A stretch of 64,000 nt of DNA from Fibrella arboris (GCF_041321095.1 NZ_JBGGWE010000006.1:1-64000), one strand, 5' to 3'. Shown: positions 15,824-24,170, counted from the first letter of the stretch. Made by a program: numbers and translations. Notes: generated from the letters alone by a model not told the origin.

Positions 15824-16835
15824 AGCAGTTTTGACTTATTTCAGATTTGTAATGTTTAACGAATTGTAAAATGTCATCAGGTGAGAAAGTTGATGTACAT
15901 ATAATAGCATGCTGAAGAACAGAAATAAACTCTAAATCTTTCGTTTTAGCTAGCAGATTCTCTAACCTATCCTTATAATTTTCATATATGTTATGCCAAA
16001 AAAATATTTCTTCATTGAAGATATCGCATCTGTTGGCTAATAGCTGTTTAAAACCGGTTATAACCACATCACCAAACTGCTCAAAAGCTATTCTGTTGTA
16101 ATTTTTCCAAGGTTCATGTACAAGTTGATTCACAAAACCGCAAACATATATATTTATATTAGAGATTAAATTTGAAAATATAAAGCACCAGTCTTCATTA
16201 TATAGATAGGGGAAAAATCCTGTAATTTTATCCATTTTAAAAAACAAGAAATTGCCTCCAATGGAAACTTTAGAAGGATGTTGATTGATAAATCTCTCTA
16301 TATGATCGATTGTAGATACGTCTGGGTAATCTAGTACGTAATAACCAACCATATCAGCATAAGAACTCAAACATTTCATTGCTTTAATTATATCAAGCTC
16401 CGTAAAAACCATATCATCATCAATAAGGCCTATCACCTCATAGCCTTTTACTCTTGAATCCAATAACGCATAATTTCTTTTCAAAGGTAAATCATAATCA
16501 TCCATAAAAGCCAGAGAAGGGTTTTTTGAAGATTTAATAGATTTCAGCCTTTCAAATGAAATTACACTCTCAACATTGGATACAATCCTAACATTGTTTG
16601 GACTAAAATTAATAATCCAATCAGGCACAAAGCCAGAAAAAATAATTACAATCTCATTCGCATATTTAGATACTTTTTCAACAACCTTTAACAGATTTTC
16701 TCTCAAACCTAATGAAGGTATATAAATAGCATCAAATTGATGCTCATTCTGGGCATCAAGCTGTACTTCGGAAAAATCTATTTTGAACGAGATAGAATCA
16801 TTTATAACTGCATCATTAAATAATTCTCTTTTCAT
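15816..16835 (-). CDS. Glycosyltransferase-like protein, first gene of the AT-rich operon
   Basis: A 339-residue protein with features of a GT-A glycosyltransferase: an N-terminal alpha/beta half with FDAIYIPSLGLRENLLKVV, a DDYDLPLKRNYAL segment, the acidic metal/nucleotide motif LIDDDMVF near residue 150, GGNFLFFKMD, and NEDWCFIF, where an Asp/Glu pair usually acts as base. It has no transmembrane segment and no signal peptide. The family is not certain and the sugar and acceptor are unknown. It starts the AT-rich operon, about 40 bp after the end of the VirD4-like gene, so it may be expressed with the transfer genes or from its own promoter in that gap. Confidence 0.7.
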   Translation of the reverse strand: MKRELFNDAVINDSISFKIDFSEVQLDAQNEHQFDAIYIPSLGLRENLLKVVEKVSKYANEIVIIFSGFVPDWIINFSPNNVRIVSNVESVISFERLKSIKSSKNPSLAFMDDYDLPLKRNYALLDSRVKGYEVIGLIDDDMVFTELDIIKAMKCLSSYADMVGYYVLDYPDVSTIDHIERFINQHPSKVSIGGNFLFFKMDKITGFFPYLYNEDWCFIFSNLISNINIYVCGFVNQLVHEPWKNYNRIAFEQFGDVVITGFKQLLANRCDIFNEEIFFWHNIYENYKDRLENLLAKTKDLEFISVLQHAIICTSTFSPDDILQFVKHYKSEISQNCYV

Positions 16836-16875
16836 TTTGAGGTATTTTATAACGTTGACCTAAGTGAAAAATCTA

Positions 16876-18681
16876 TTAGAAATATGGATTTCTGCTTATC
16901 CTATCACTCAGTTCTGCTACTTGGTAGTAAGGCTTTTTCAGAAACACTGTCGGCGGGTTACCACCAAGAAACGCGAAAATGTTGTCCGCTGAGCCACGCC
17001 GTACCTCATCCGGTGTGACCAGTGGCCGTTGATTACTGCTAGCATCCTGTACCCCACCGAATAGACCCTTTGTTGTGATCACATGCGACGATTGCCCAAT
17101 TGAAGCACTCACATAGTTTGCCGTGAAATTGTCGTTGATCGTAAAAAACTGACGGATAGCTGTATTCGCGGTGAACGTCTCCCAATTATCCCCATACAAT
17201 CCTTTCAACTGAATGAGCGACTGTAGGATCGGCCAAACCGTCACTTCAAACCCCGCATAGGTACTCAAAGCTGTCTCAATTTCAGGCAAATATCCCAAAG
17301 CTGCAAACTCATCAAGCAAAAATGTAACACGCTTATTCGGCTTGCGTACGACCGCTCGAAGTGTCGTTGTTACAATGAGCCGCAGCCATCGTGCATGGCT
17401 CTGTAATTTGTCGGCGGGTATGATGATGTAGAGAGACGTATCGCCATCGGAGAGGCTAGTTGGGTCATAACCAGAGCGAAGTGATTGTTGTAGTGCTGGG
17501 CTTTTCAGAAAGTCAGTTGCCTGCAACACCGAGGAGAGAATGCTGCCAAACGTCTCTTCACCCGCTTGCATCAGTTTGATAATCTCGTTGCCAGCATTAC
17601 GCACGATCTCGCCGTTGACCGGATCGTCATTGAGCCGCATCCGCGCAATCAGCTCATCCCAGTCGTCACCCGCTAATCTTGCCCACCGCCACAAGGTGGT
17701 GAGGGTGCGATCATCGGCTTCTTGTGTGGTGACGATCTGCATGATCAGCCCGGTTACAATCGACCGTGCCGTATCGGTAAAGAACTTGTTCTTGTCACCG
17801 CGCTCAACGGGGACGAGCATTTCCGCGATCATGTGCGCATCATCGACCAGATGGATGCTGCTTGTATCGGCTAGGATGTCGAGTGGGTTATAGCTTGTAG
17901 CCTCACCAACGTTTTCTTCCAGCAATGCCCACGGATTGAGGATGACAACGTTTTGGCTGCTCTCGCGCTGATACCGCGCCGTGATGGCCGCGTTCTCGCC
18001 TTTGGGATCGATTACCACCCACGAGCCTTGATAGCCGCCAAGTCCCAGCAAATTCGGGATGATGAGGTTGGTGCCTTTACCGCCCCGTGTTCCAGCCACG
18101 GTTAGCATGTGGCCTTTGTCTTTGAAGACAAACCCGCCACCGATATACAGGCCTGGTCCAGTTCTATAAGCGTTCAATTCTTCTGGCCGTGCAAACCGCG
18201 CCGAACCAAACTTGTTGCCTTCGATCAGCGCGTTATTGATGCCAATCCGCCACCTCCGATAGGCTCCGAACACGACGAGCGAGAAGAACAGATTGAAGCC
18301 GAAAAAGATGAGAAAGAACTGCCCGCTCATGCCTAAAATCTTGGCAAACTGGAGCAGAGCGATAAAAAGACTAAACACAGCAACCCAAATCAGCAGGGCT
18401 CCCACCACCATCGCGAACTTGGTAATTGGGGTCAGGCTGGCAAAGGTCGGTGCGATACTCAGGCGACGCGTGAAGCGGTTATAGGCGCGGGTAAAGCCGA
18501 GCAACGCCCCAGCCAAAGTGATAGGGGTCAAGAACAACCCAACAGCCACCAACACCGCTTTATTAAACGCACTAGGGTTTGGCTCGCTGCGAAACAGTTC
18601 ATCAATCTCACTGGATGTGACGCCAAACCATTTTCCGATGACGGATTGAGGGGACGCATCCGCCTGTTCAATCGGCTGCAT
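16876..18681 (-). CDS. Type IV coupling protein, VirD4/TraG family
   Basis: A 601-residue coupling ATPase that brings the relaxase-DNA complex to a type IV secretion channel. Three hydrophobic segments lie in the first 150 residues (for example VLVAVGLFLTPITLAGALLG and FFLIFFGFNLFFSLVVFGAY). The ATPase follows with Walker A AGTRGGKGTN near residue 197, VIDPKGENAA, and Walker B FLLDEFAALGYLPEIE. The C-terminal QSSHVIT and RRGSADNIFAFLGGNPP segments are typical of the family. It stands between the MobF relaxase and the MobC/MobP genes and is the only coupling protein in the window, so it may serve both relaxases. Confidence 0.95.
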   Translation of the reverse strand: MQPIEQADASPQSVIGKWFGVTSSEIDELFRSEPNPSAFNKAVLVAVGLFLTPITLAGALLGFTRAYNRFTRRLSIAPTFASLTPITKFAMVVGALLIWVAVFSLFIALLQFAKILGMSGQFFLIFFGFNLFFSLVVFGAYRRWRIGINNALIEGNKFGSARFARPEELNAYRTGPGLYIGGGFVFKDKGHMLTVAGTRGGKGTNLIIPNLLGLGGYQGSWVVIDPKGENAAITARYQRESSQNVVILNPWALLEENVGEATSYNPLDILADTSSIHLVDDAHMIAEMLVPVERGDKNKFFTDTARSIVTGLIMQIVTTQEADDRTLTTLWRWARLAGDDWDELIARMRLNDDPVNGEIVRNAGNEIIKLMQAGEETFGSILSSVLQATDFLKSPALQQSLRSGYDPTSLSDGDTSLYIIIPADKLQSHARWLRLIVTTTLRAVVRKPNKRVTFLLDEFAALGYLPEIETALSTYAGFEVTVWPILQSLIQLKGLYGDNWETFTANTAIRQFFTINDNFTANYVSASIGQSSHVITTKGLFGGVQDASSNQRPLVTPDEVRRGSADNIFAFLGGNPPTVFLKKPYYQVAELSDRISRNPYF

Positions 18682-19006
18682 GTGAATGAAAATTATGTCG
18701 TGGTGGATAGTCCCTAAAAGTAAAAAATCGATCCATGAACACGCTCACATGTATCCGCATCTTTACTAAGCGGTAACCTACACAAAATCAGCACATCATG
18801 TCGCACATACCGCCCAATTTCCTAACTTCGACCAACGGGTCCACGGCCAGATAAGCGAAGCCCTGCAAGACGTGGTTTGTAGCTACAAAAACTCCGTTTC
18901 TGCGCGTCCAAACCCTGCTTGTAAGGGAGACTATTTTCTCCCTTAACCCTCTTTTCATTGCCCCATTGCGTTTGCCTTAATTCCCCCACTAGCTTCCCCC
19001 TAGCGT
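18682..19006. other. Intergenic region with candidate oriT of the MobP relaxase
   Basis: A 325-bp gap between the divergent VirD4-like and MobC genes without a credible gene. It contains the perfect palindrome TTTGTAGCTACAAA (18876-18889) and a hairpin with a 9-bp stem TAAGGGAGA/TCTCCCTTA (18922-18945, loop CTATTT). A pyrimidine-rich tract (TTCCCCCACTAGCTTCCCCC) leads to the MobC start. Inverted repeats directly upstream of mobC-mobA genes are where oriT usually lies. The exact site is not determined. Confidence 0.45.
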
Positions 19007-19378
19007 ATGGCACGACCGCACAAAGACAGTGACGATAAACGCGAACTGACCATTCGCATACGGGTGACGTTGGCCGAAAAAAAGCTGATCTGGCAACGCG
19101 CTCAGGAGAGTGGTCACACGCCGAGCGATTTTATGCGGCTCAAGACTATCGCCGGTCAGCCATCGCGCCGGGTGCCGACACCGGAGCGGGAGGTGTTGTT
19201 ACACCTCATGGCCGAGCTGGGTAAAATCGGCAGCAACGTCAACCAGATTGCCCACGTCCTCAATCGGGACGGGCAGGGGCCATCCAGCGGGATTAATCCA
19301 GACAGCGTGACGCAGGCGATGGAGAGCGTCGATGCGTTGACCGCTCAACTACTGGCTCTCCTCACACATGGTCATTAG
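19007..19378 (+). CDS. MobC-like relaxosome accessory protein
   Basis: A 123-residue protein of the MobC type. The basic N-terminus (MARPHKDSDDKRELTIRIRV) forms the ribbon of a ribbon-helix-helix fold, followed by LAEKKLIWQRAQESGHTPSDFMR. The late segment LGKIGSNVNQIAHVLN is the hallmark of bacterial mobilisation proteins. It would bind oriT and help melt the nic region for the MobP relaxase, whose gene overlaps its 3' end by 11 bases. The probable oriT lies just upstream. Confidence 0.88.
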   Translation: MARPHKDSDDKRELTIRIRVTLAEKKLIWQRAQESGHTPSDFMRLKTIAGQPSRRVPTPEREVLLHLMAELGKIGSNVNQIAHVLNRDGQGPSSGINPDSVTQAMESVDALTAQLLALLTHGH

Positions 19379-20786
19379 GGGCAACACACGGGGCAATGGT
19401 GGGCAATTGGCGGCTTATCTGCTCGGTCACGAACAGAACGACCGCGTTCAGATCCTGGAGGTCAATGGCCGGATGAACGCGAAAGCGTCGTACTTGCAGC
19501 AAACCTTGCAGACGATGTCGATGACAGCGGAGCTGACCAAAAGCCCCAAAGGCCTGTATCACGCACAGATCAATCCGGCCTACAGCGAAGACCGTAAGAT
19601 GACCACCGAGGACTGGCTGACAGCCGCCGACATTTTAGGCGAACAGTTGAGGCTTGACGGGCAACGCCGTGTTTTGGTTCTCCACACCAAGAAAAACCGC
19701 ACCCACGCCCATGTCGTGTTTGAACGCTACAATCACCAGACCGGGAAGGTCATCTCCAACAGCTTTAGCCGCCTGGCACAAGACCGCGCCCGCAAAGAAA
19801 TGGAACGCGTGTTTGAACAGGCTCCAACCCCGCACCGCAACCAACACCGCCCCGAGCTTAAAGAGACATTGACCAAGCTGTGGCAGGACACCACAACCGC
19901 CCCTGATTTTATTCAAGCGGTTCACGGGCAGGGGTACTTACTGGCGGAAGGCGTACCCCGTCATCCGTTCATGGTGGTGGACGAGCAGGGCCGCTCTTTT
20001 GATCTGGTGCGGCAATTGAACGGGGTGCGGATCAAAGAGGTCCGGCAGCGGTTACGCGATGCCACGCTGATACCGGAGAAACGAGCTATCGAGATGATGC
20101 GGGAACGGCAGGAGAGCAGTAGTGATGCAGCGAACACACCACAGCAAAAAGCCGATCCAACGAGTGACCGTAAAAAGGAGCGTGTGATAGATGCAGACGA
20201 CACGCCAGCCAATCAGCCGCCGCGTGAGCCAATGGATCGTCGTCATAAACTGATGGCGGACTTTATCCAAATGGGCCATGAGCAAACCACTGAACAGGTT
20301 CAAAACGATAGCCTTGAAAAGAAAAAAACGGTGGCCAGCGCGTTTCTCGCAATGAGCGACGAATTGACCAGCCAGCACAACGCCACAGTAGCGAAGGAAA
20401 CGGCTAAACTGCCGACCACCCACGACACGAACTCAAGAGACAACACAATGCCATCAATCGAAGCGCATTCGGGGCAGGATGAGACGGAACGCGATGAAGA
20501 GGTGACAGATGATGAGCGGGAGACATTGCTAGACACAGAGGCTATCAATCACTATCGGCAAACGCTGACTGATTTCTTAAACGAGAGAGACGATCTCCTA
20601 TCTCCAACTGATCCTGACAAAATCAATATCCAGCGGCAACGCGAGAAGGCAAAGCAATTCCTCGACAATCAAGAGGCATATGCATCTGCACCTAAAGAAG
20701 CGGATAGCCATCTACAGCGATTGATAGCTGAACAGAAAGAGGTGCGCGAACGGACCCGCCAACGCAGCCGGAAGCGAACCCGCTAA
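19368..20786 (+). CDS. MobP-type relaxase/mobilisation nuclease
   Basis: A 472-residue relaxase of the MobA/VirD2 type (PF03432-like). The N-terminal 250 residues carry the nuclease: GNGGQLAAYLLGHEQND and the metal site HTKKNRTHAHVVFERYNH, which has the spaced His then His-x-His arrangement. The C-terminal half is hydrophilic, rich in Glu, Thr and Arg, probably disordered or coiled, and ends in a basic tail (RTRQRSRKRTR). It overlaps the MobC gene by 11 bases. This second relaxase is unrelated to the MobF enzyme at 10294-13044, so the region probably combines two mobilisation modules. Confidence 0.92.
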   Translation: MVIRGNTRGNGGQLAAYLLGHEQNDRVQILEVNGRMNAKASYLQQTLQTMSMTAELTKSPKGLYHAQINPAYSEDRKMTTEDWLTAADILGEQLRLDGQRRVLVLHTKKNRTHAHVVFERYNHQTGKVISNSFSRLAQDRARKEMERVFEQAPTPHRNQHRPELKETLTKLWQDTTTAPDFIQAVHGQGYLLAEGVPRHPFMVVDEQGRSFDLVRQLNGVRIKEVRQRLRDATLIPEKRAIEMMRERQESSSDAANTPQQKADPTSDRKKERVIDADDTPANQPPREPMDRRHKLMADFIQMGHEQTTEQVQNDSLEKKKTVASAFLAMSDELTSQHNATVAKETAKLPTTHDTNSRDNTMPSIEAHSGQDETERDEEVTDDERETLLDTEAINHYRQTLTDFLNERDDLLSPTDPDKINIQRQREKAKQFLDNQEAYASAPKEADSHLQRLIAEQKEVRERTRQRSRKRTR

Positions 20787-20798
20787 ACAATTCACAAA

Positions 20799-20818
20799 AT
20801 AGTATGCATGCATACTAT
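20799..20818. repeat. Perfect 20-bp palindrome
   Basis: ATAGTATGCATGCATACTAT reads the same on both strands and lies 13 bp after the MobP relaxase stop. With no loop and no T-run it is unlikely to be a normal terminator. A protein-binding, resolution or attachment role is possible. Confidence 0.7.
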
Positions 20819-21013
20819 CGAAAAACCTGTTATTTTCGCAGGCGATTACAACGGTCATTGTCTACAGCAGTGACCACCATAATCCGGCTCATCCGCGATG
20901 GCTTTGCTTGCGTGAAGTTTTACAGGATTGAGTGATTAGCCATAACAGGCTGGGAATGAACCAACATTAATCGACATGAACCAATTCACGCTGCCGAAAC
21001 CCCAATTTCAAAA
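20819..21013. other. Intergenic end of the mobile region
   Basis: Nearly 200 bp between the relaxase-side palindrome and the repeats near tRNA-Phe. I see only a weak CCTG/CAGG hairpin near 20828 and no gene. Confidence 0.4.
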
Positions 21014-21034
21014 TGTTGTACCATTGTTGTACCA
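21014..21034. repeat. Paired 11-bp-spaced repeat near tRNA-Phe
   Basis: TGTTGTACCA occurs at 21014-21023 and 21025-21034, again with an 11-bp period. It lies 49 bp past the 3' end of tRNA-Phe, much as the 1720-1741 pair lies 43 bp past the tRNA-Val fragment. It could be an integrase arm site marking the right end of an element inserted at tRNA-Phe. Confidence 0.45.
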
Positions 21035-21036
21035 AC

Positions 21037-21071
21037 AAAAAAGGGAGTTACGATTTTTGATCGTAACTCCC
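21037..21071 (-). terminator. Terminator of tRNA-Phe
   Basis: On the minus strand a perfect 12-bp stem (GGGAGTTACGAT with its complement, five-base loop, 21043-21071) is followed by six T residues (21037-21042). It lies 11 bp past the tRNA-Phe 3' end. Confidence 0.85.
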
Positions 21072-21082
21072 TGATAATGAGG

Positions 21083-21155
21083 TGGTGATGGACGGAATCG
21101 AACCGCCGACACAAGGATTTTCAGTCCTTTGCTCTACCAACTGAGCTACATCACC
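21083..21155 (-). tRNA. tRNA-Phe (anticodon GAA)
   Basis: On the minus strand a 73-nt cloverleaf: acceptor GGTGATG/CATCACC, D arm GCTCAGTTGGTAGAGC, anticodon arm AGGACTGAAAATCCT with anticodon GAA, and T arm GGCGGTTCGATTCCGTC with discriminator A. The CCA end is not encoded (CCT follows). The gene is intact and its 3' end faces the mobile region, the usual orientation when an integrative element has used a tRNA gene. Confidence 0.96.
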
Positions 21156-21180
21156 GCGACGTCTGTGTTAAACGTGGGTG

Positions 21181-21211
21181 CAAAAGTAGGCGATAGAGGC
21201 TTGCTGTGCAA
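21181..21211 (-). promoter_or_regulatory. Promoter of tRNA-Phe
   Basis: On the minus strand TTG (21209-21211) is followed after 20 bases by TACTTTTG (21181-21188), a full match to the Bacteroidetes TTG-N19-21-TAnnTTTG promoter. This puts the start of transcription about 20 nt before the tRNA. Confidence 0.8.
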
Positions 21212-21294
21212 GCCATTGACCCGAAAAAAAGTTTTTCCCTGAACATCATAGCGGCCTCTGTGTTGACTATTAGCCGATTAACCTGCTAAAAAAT

Positions 21295-22683
21295 ATGAAC
21301 ATAATTCAACAAGTTTTATTCGCTGCGGCGCTTGTTGTGGCCGCTGTGGTCATCGCCCGCCGAATCAACTACATTACCGGAGCCATTAATCTGGGCCGAC
21401 CCGAAGACCGCAGCGATAACCCCGGCGAACGCCTGAACCTGATGTTGCTCATCGCGTTTGGGCAGAAAAAGATGTTTACCAACGTAACGGTGGCCCTCAT
21501 GCACCTGGTCATTTATGTTGGTTTCGTCATCATTAACCTCGAAATCCTGGAGATTATCATCGACGGGTTGCTGGGCACACACCGGGTGTTCGCGCCTTAT
21601 ATCGCTCCTGTTTATCCGGTGCTGATCGGCGTATTCGAGGTGCTGGCTTTTGGGGTGCTAACCGTCTGCATAATCTTTCTATGCCGTCGTTACCTCACGA
21701 AAGTAAGCCGCCTGCAACCAGAAAATCACGAAGAAATGCGCCCTCGCTGGCCCCGCCTCGATGCCACGCTCATTCTGGTCTTCGAAATCGTTCTTATGAT
21801 TGCCTTCCTGACCTGGAACGCCTCCGATAGCGTACTCCGTGATCGGGGTGTAGGTCACTACGGCGAACTGAAGGGCATTGTTCCCGATTTTTTGATCAGT
21901 CAGTACCTGAAGCCGCTCTTCTCAGGCATGAGCGACGGTACATTGGTTGCCTACGAACGGTTTTCGTGGTGGTTCCACATCCTCGGTATATTGTTCTTCG
22001 CCGCCTACGTCACCTACTCGAAACACCTGCACATTGGCCTGGCTTTCCCGAATGTCTACTTCTCGGATCTGCAACCCAAAGGCGAGATGAAGAACATGCC
22101 AACGATCACCAAAGAGGTGCAACTGGCGCTTGGTATCGAACCAACCGTGGTGGACGATGCGGCTGGTCATGCGGCGCAGGCGAATGAAAATGGTGAACAG
22201 CCGTCTGACCTGGGCAAATTCGGGGCGAAGGACGTACCTGACCTATCGTGGGTCGATATTATGGGCGCGTTCTCCTGCACCCAGTGTGGCCGTTGTACCG
22301 CCGCCTGTCCCGCCAACATAACGGGCAAAAAATTGTCGCCCCGCAAGATCATGATGGATACCCGCTGGCGGGCCGAAGAGATCATGACTGGCAAGCAGAA
22401 AAATGGGGCCGACTATACCGACGAAAAAGCACTCCTGGGCGATTACACAACGGTGGAAGAGATCAACGCCTGCACCACCTGTCAGGCCTGCGTTAATGCG
22501 TGCCCCGTCAATATCAACCCGCTCAATATCATCCTGCAAATGCGGCGCTACAAAGTAATGGAAGATGCACAGGCCCCGGCCTCCTGGAACGCTATGTTCA
22601 GTAACGTGGAAAACAACCAGGCCCCCTGGAAATTCTCACCAAGCGACCGTTTCAACTGGGCCGACGAAATCAACACAAAATAG
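21295..22683 (+). CDS. Membrane-bound 4Fe-4S protein, HdrC/DsrK-like
   Basis: A 462-residue redox protein. Five hydrophobic segments in the first 250 residues (for example VTVALMHLVIYVGFVIINLE and HILGILFFAAYVTYSKHLHIG, with histidines that could hold haem as in nitrate reductase gamma subunits) are followed by a soluble ferredoxin domain. That domain has two 4Fe-4S motifs, CTQCGRCTAACPA near residue 328 and CTTCQACVNACPV near residue 392. It is probably a quinone-linked electron-transfer subunit. The next gene, after a 108-bp gap with a long inverted repeat, encodes its likely CCG-domain partner. Together they resemble heterodisulfide-reductase BC pairs found across Bacteroidetes whose electron donor is unsettled. 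Confidence 0.87.
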   Translation: MNIIQQVLFAAALVVAAVVIARRINYITGAINLGRPEDRSDNPGERLNLMLLIAFGQKKMFTNVTVALMHLVIYVGFVIINLEILEIIIDGLLGTHRVFAPYIAPVYPVLIGVFEVLAFGVLTVCIIFLCRRYLTKVSRLQPENHEEMRPRWPRLDATLILVFEIVLMIAFLTWNASDSVLRDRGVGHYGELKGIVPDFLISQYLKPLFSGMSDGTLVAYERFSWWFHILGILFFAAYVTYSKHLHIGLAFPNVYFSDLQPKGEMKNMPTITKEVQLALGIEPTVVDDAAGHAAQANENGEQPSDLGKFGAKDVPDLSWVDIMGAFSCTQCGRCTAACPANITGKKLSPRKIMMDTRWRAEEIMTGKQKNGADYTDEKALLGDYTTVEEINACTTCQACVNACPVNINPLNIILQMRRYKVMEDAQAPASWNAMFSNVENNQAPWKFSPSDRFNWADEINTK

Positions 22684-22783
22684 TCTTCTGTTTACCGTCT
22701 ACAGTCTTCTGTTGCGCTGCATATCGGCCAGTATAGTGATGTAGCAACGCAACAGAAGACGGCAAACAGCAAACAGTAAACTC
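22682..22783. repeat. Intergenic inverted repeat with 7-nt units (1)
   Basis: Arms at 22682-22720 and 22744-22783 pair around a 23-nt loop. The inner 17 bp differ at one position. Outer differences are mostly transitions, which would allow G-U pairs in RNA. Each arm reads as successive heptamers of the type GTTTACT, GTTTGCT, GTCTTCT. It fills almost the whole gap between two co-directional iron-sulfur protein genes. Confidence 0.8.
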
Positions 22784-22791
22784 AAAAAACT

Positions 22792-23589
22792 ATGTCCGAA
22801 AAAACAGTCACCGTACCCACCATGGCCGATATGATGGCCGCTGGCGACGAACCCGAAATCCTGTTCTGGGTGGGTTGCGCCGGTTCATTCGATGATCGGT
22901 ATAAGCGCGTCACCCTCGCTTTTGTCCGAATTCTGAACCACGTTGGTATCAAATTCGCCGTTTTGGGGCCTGAAGAATCCTGCACGGGCGATCCGGCACG
23001 GCGGGCGGGCAACGAATTCCTGTTTCAAATGCAGGCCGTCAGCAATATTCAGGTGCTGAACGGCTATAACGTGAAAAAGATTGTAACGGCTTGCCCGCAC
23101 TGTTTCAACACGCTCAAGAATGAGTACCCTGACCTCGGTGGTAACTACGAAGTCATTCACCACTCGCAGTTTTTGCAGCAGCTCATCAACGAAGGCCGCG
23201 TGAAAGTGGCCGACGGTCAGGCGTTCAAAGGCCGTAAAATCACCTTTCACGATTCATGCTACCTGGGGCGGGCCAATAAGATCTACGAAGCGCCCCGCGA
23301 GGTACTAGCGTCACTCGACGCTGATTTGGTGGAAATGAAACGGGTAAAAGCCAATGGCCTCTGTTGTGGCGCGGGTGGTGCTCAATATTTTAAAGAGCCC
23401 GAACCCGGCAAGAAAGACGTAAACGTTGAACGTGCCCAGGAAGCCCTGGCCACCGGCGCCGATACCATCGCAGTAGCCTGTCCGTTCTGCATGACCATGA
23501 TGAGCGACGGCGTGAAAAACCAGAACCGCGAAGACACCGTTAAGGTCTATGATATCTCGGAACTGATCGCGCAGGGGCAGGGGTTGTAG
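22792..23589 (+). CDS. CCG-domain iron-sulfur protein, HdrB-like
   Basis: A 265-residue soluble protein with two cysteine-rich CCG modules. The first has WVGCAGSFDDRY near the start, PEESCTGDPARR and ACPHCFNTL. The second has HDSCYLGRANKIYE near residue 155, GLCCGAGGAQYF near 190 and ACPFCMTMM. This pattern binds a noncubane or 4Fe-4S cluster in HdrB, GlpC and LutA-type proteins. It follows the membrane ferredoxin subunit on the same strand, so the two probably form one complex passing electrons between the quinone pool and an unidentified partner. Confidence 0.9.
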   Translation: MSEKTVTVPTMADMMAAGDEPEILFWVGCAGSFDDRYKRVTLAFVRILNHVGIKFAVLGPEESCTGDPARRAGNEFLFQMQAVSNIQVLNGYNVKKIVTACPHCFNTLKNEYPDLGGNYEVIHHSQFLQQLINEGRVKVADGQAFKGRKITFHDSCYLGRANKIYEAPREVLASLDADLVEMKRVKANGLCCGAGGAQYFKEPEPGKKDVNVERAQEALATGADTIAVACPFCMTMMSDGVKNQNREDTVKVYDISELIAQGQGL

Positions 23590-23672
23590 AAACCAGTAGC
23601 CATTCATTGGAACAACTAACGACAATCAATGACAGCGAAGTGCAACGACGCAGAGCAAATGGCCTTTTTCTT

Positions 23673-24170
23673 ATGTATATCTCTTTTGACCAACTGACGC
23701 CGGACGCCCGCCTTTGGGTGTATCAGGCCAACCGGGCGCTCACTGCCAGTGAAGCCACAGCCATTGAAACAGCGCTACAACCTGCATTAACTAACTGGGC
23801 AGCGCATGGGCAACCGCTACTGGCTTCGGCACGGGTGGTCGATGGCCGGTTCCTGCTCCTGGCGGTTGATGAAGGCGTAGGGCTTCCCAGCGGTTGTTCC
23901 ATCGACTCATCGGTGCATACTGTTCAGGAAATTGGCCAGTCGTTCGCTATTGATTTCATGGATCGGTCGGTAACGTACCTGGATGCTGACCATGCCGTAC
24001 AAAGTCTGCCGTTGGGCAGTTTGAAAGCTGCTTTTATTGACGGTACACTCACACCTGAAACAATCGTTTTCAACACCCTGGCCAAAACAAAAGCCGAGTA
24101 TCTGGCCAACTGGCACGTACCAGCCGCCCACACGTGGCTGAAACGATATATCAAACCAGTGACGGCGTAA
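23673..24170 (+). CDS. Conserved Bacteroidetes protein of unknown function
   Basis: A protein of about 165 residues from the ATG at 23673 (MYISFDQLTPDARLWVYQANR). The open frame extends to 23607, but the family begins at this methionine. The sequence resembles a widespread cytosolic Bacteroidetes family sometimes mislabelled as an ABC transporter ATPase, although no Walker motifs are present. It has an alpha/beta pattern with RWDG-free loops, a central IDFMDRSVTYLD segment and a C-terminal amphipathic helix (HTWLKRYIK). It is followed seven bases later by a membrane-protein gene and lies in the same run as the iron-sulfur proteins. I can offer no function. Confidence 0.75.
   Translation: MYISFDQLTPDARLWVYQANRALTASEATAIETALQPALTNWAAHGQPLLASARVVDGRFLLLAVDEGVGLPSGCSIDSSVHTVQEIGQSFAIDFMDRSVTYLDADHAVQSLPLGSLKAAFIDGTLTPETIVFNTLAKTKAEYLANWHVPAAHTWLKRYIKPVTA

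Noticed and set aside
16876..18681. Evidence for a complete conjugation system
   Set aside because: Only relaxases and a coupling protein are visible. No VirB-type channel genes occur in the window, so self-transfer cannot be claimed.
21199..21215. GGCTTG-CTGTG-CAAGCC hairpin upstream of tRNA-Phe as a terminator
   Set aside because: It overlaps the -33 element of the tRNA promoter and has no T-run. It may be incidental.
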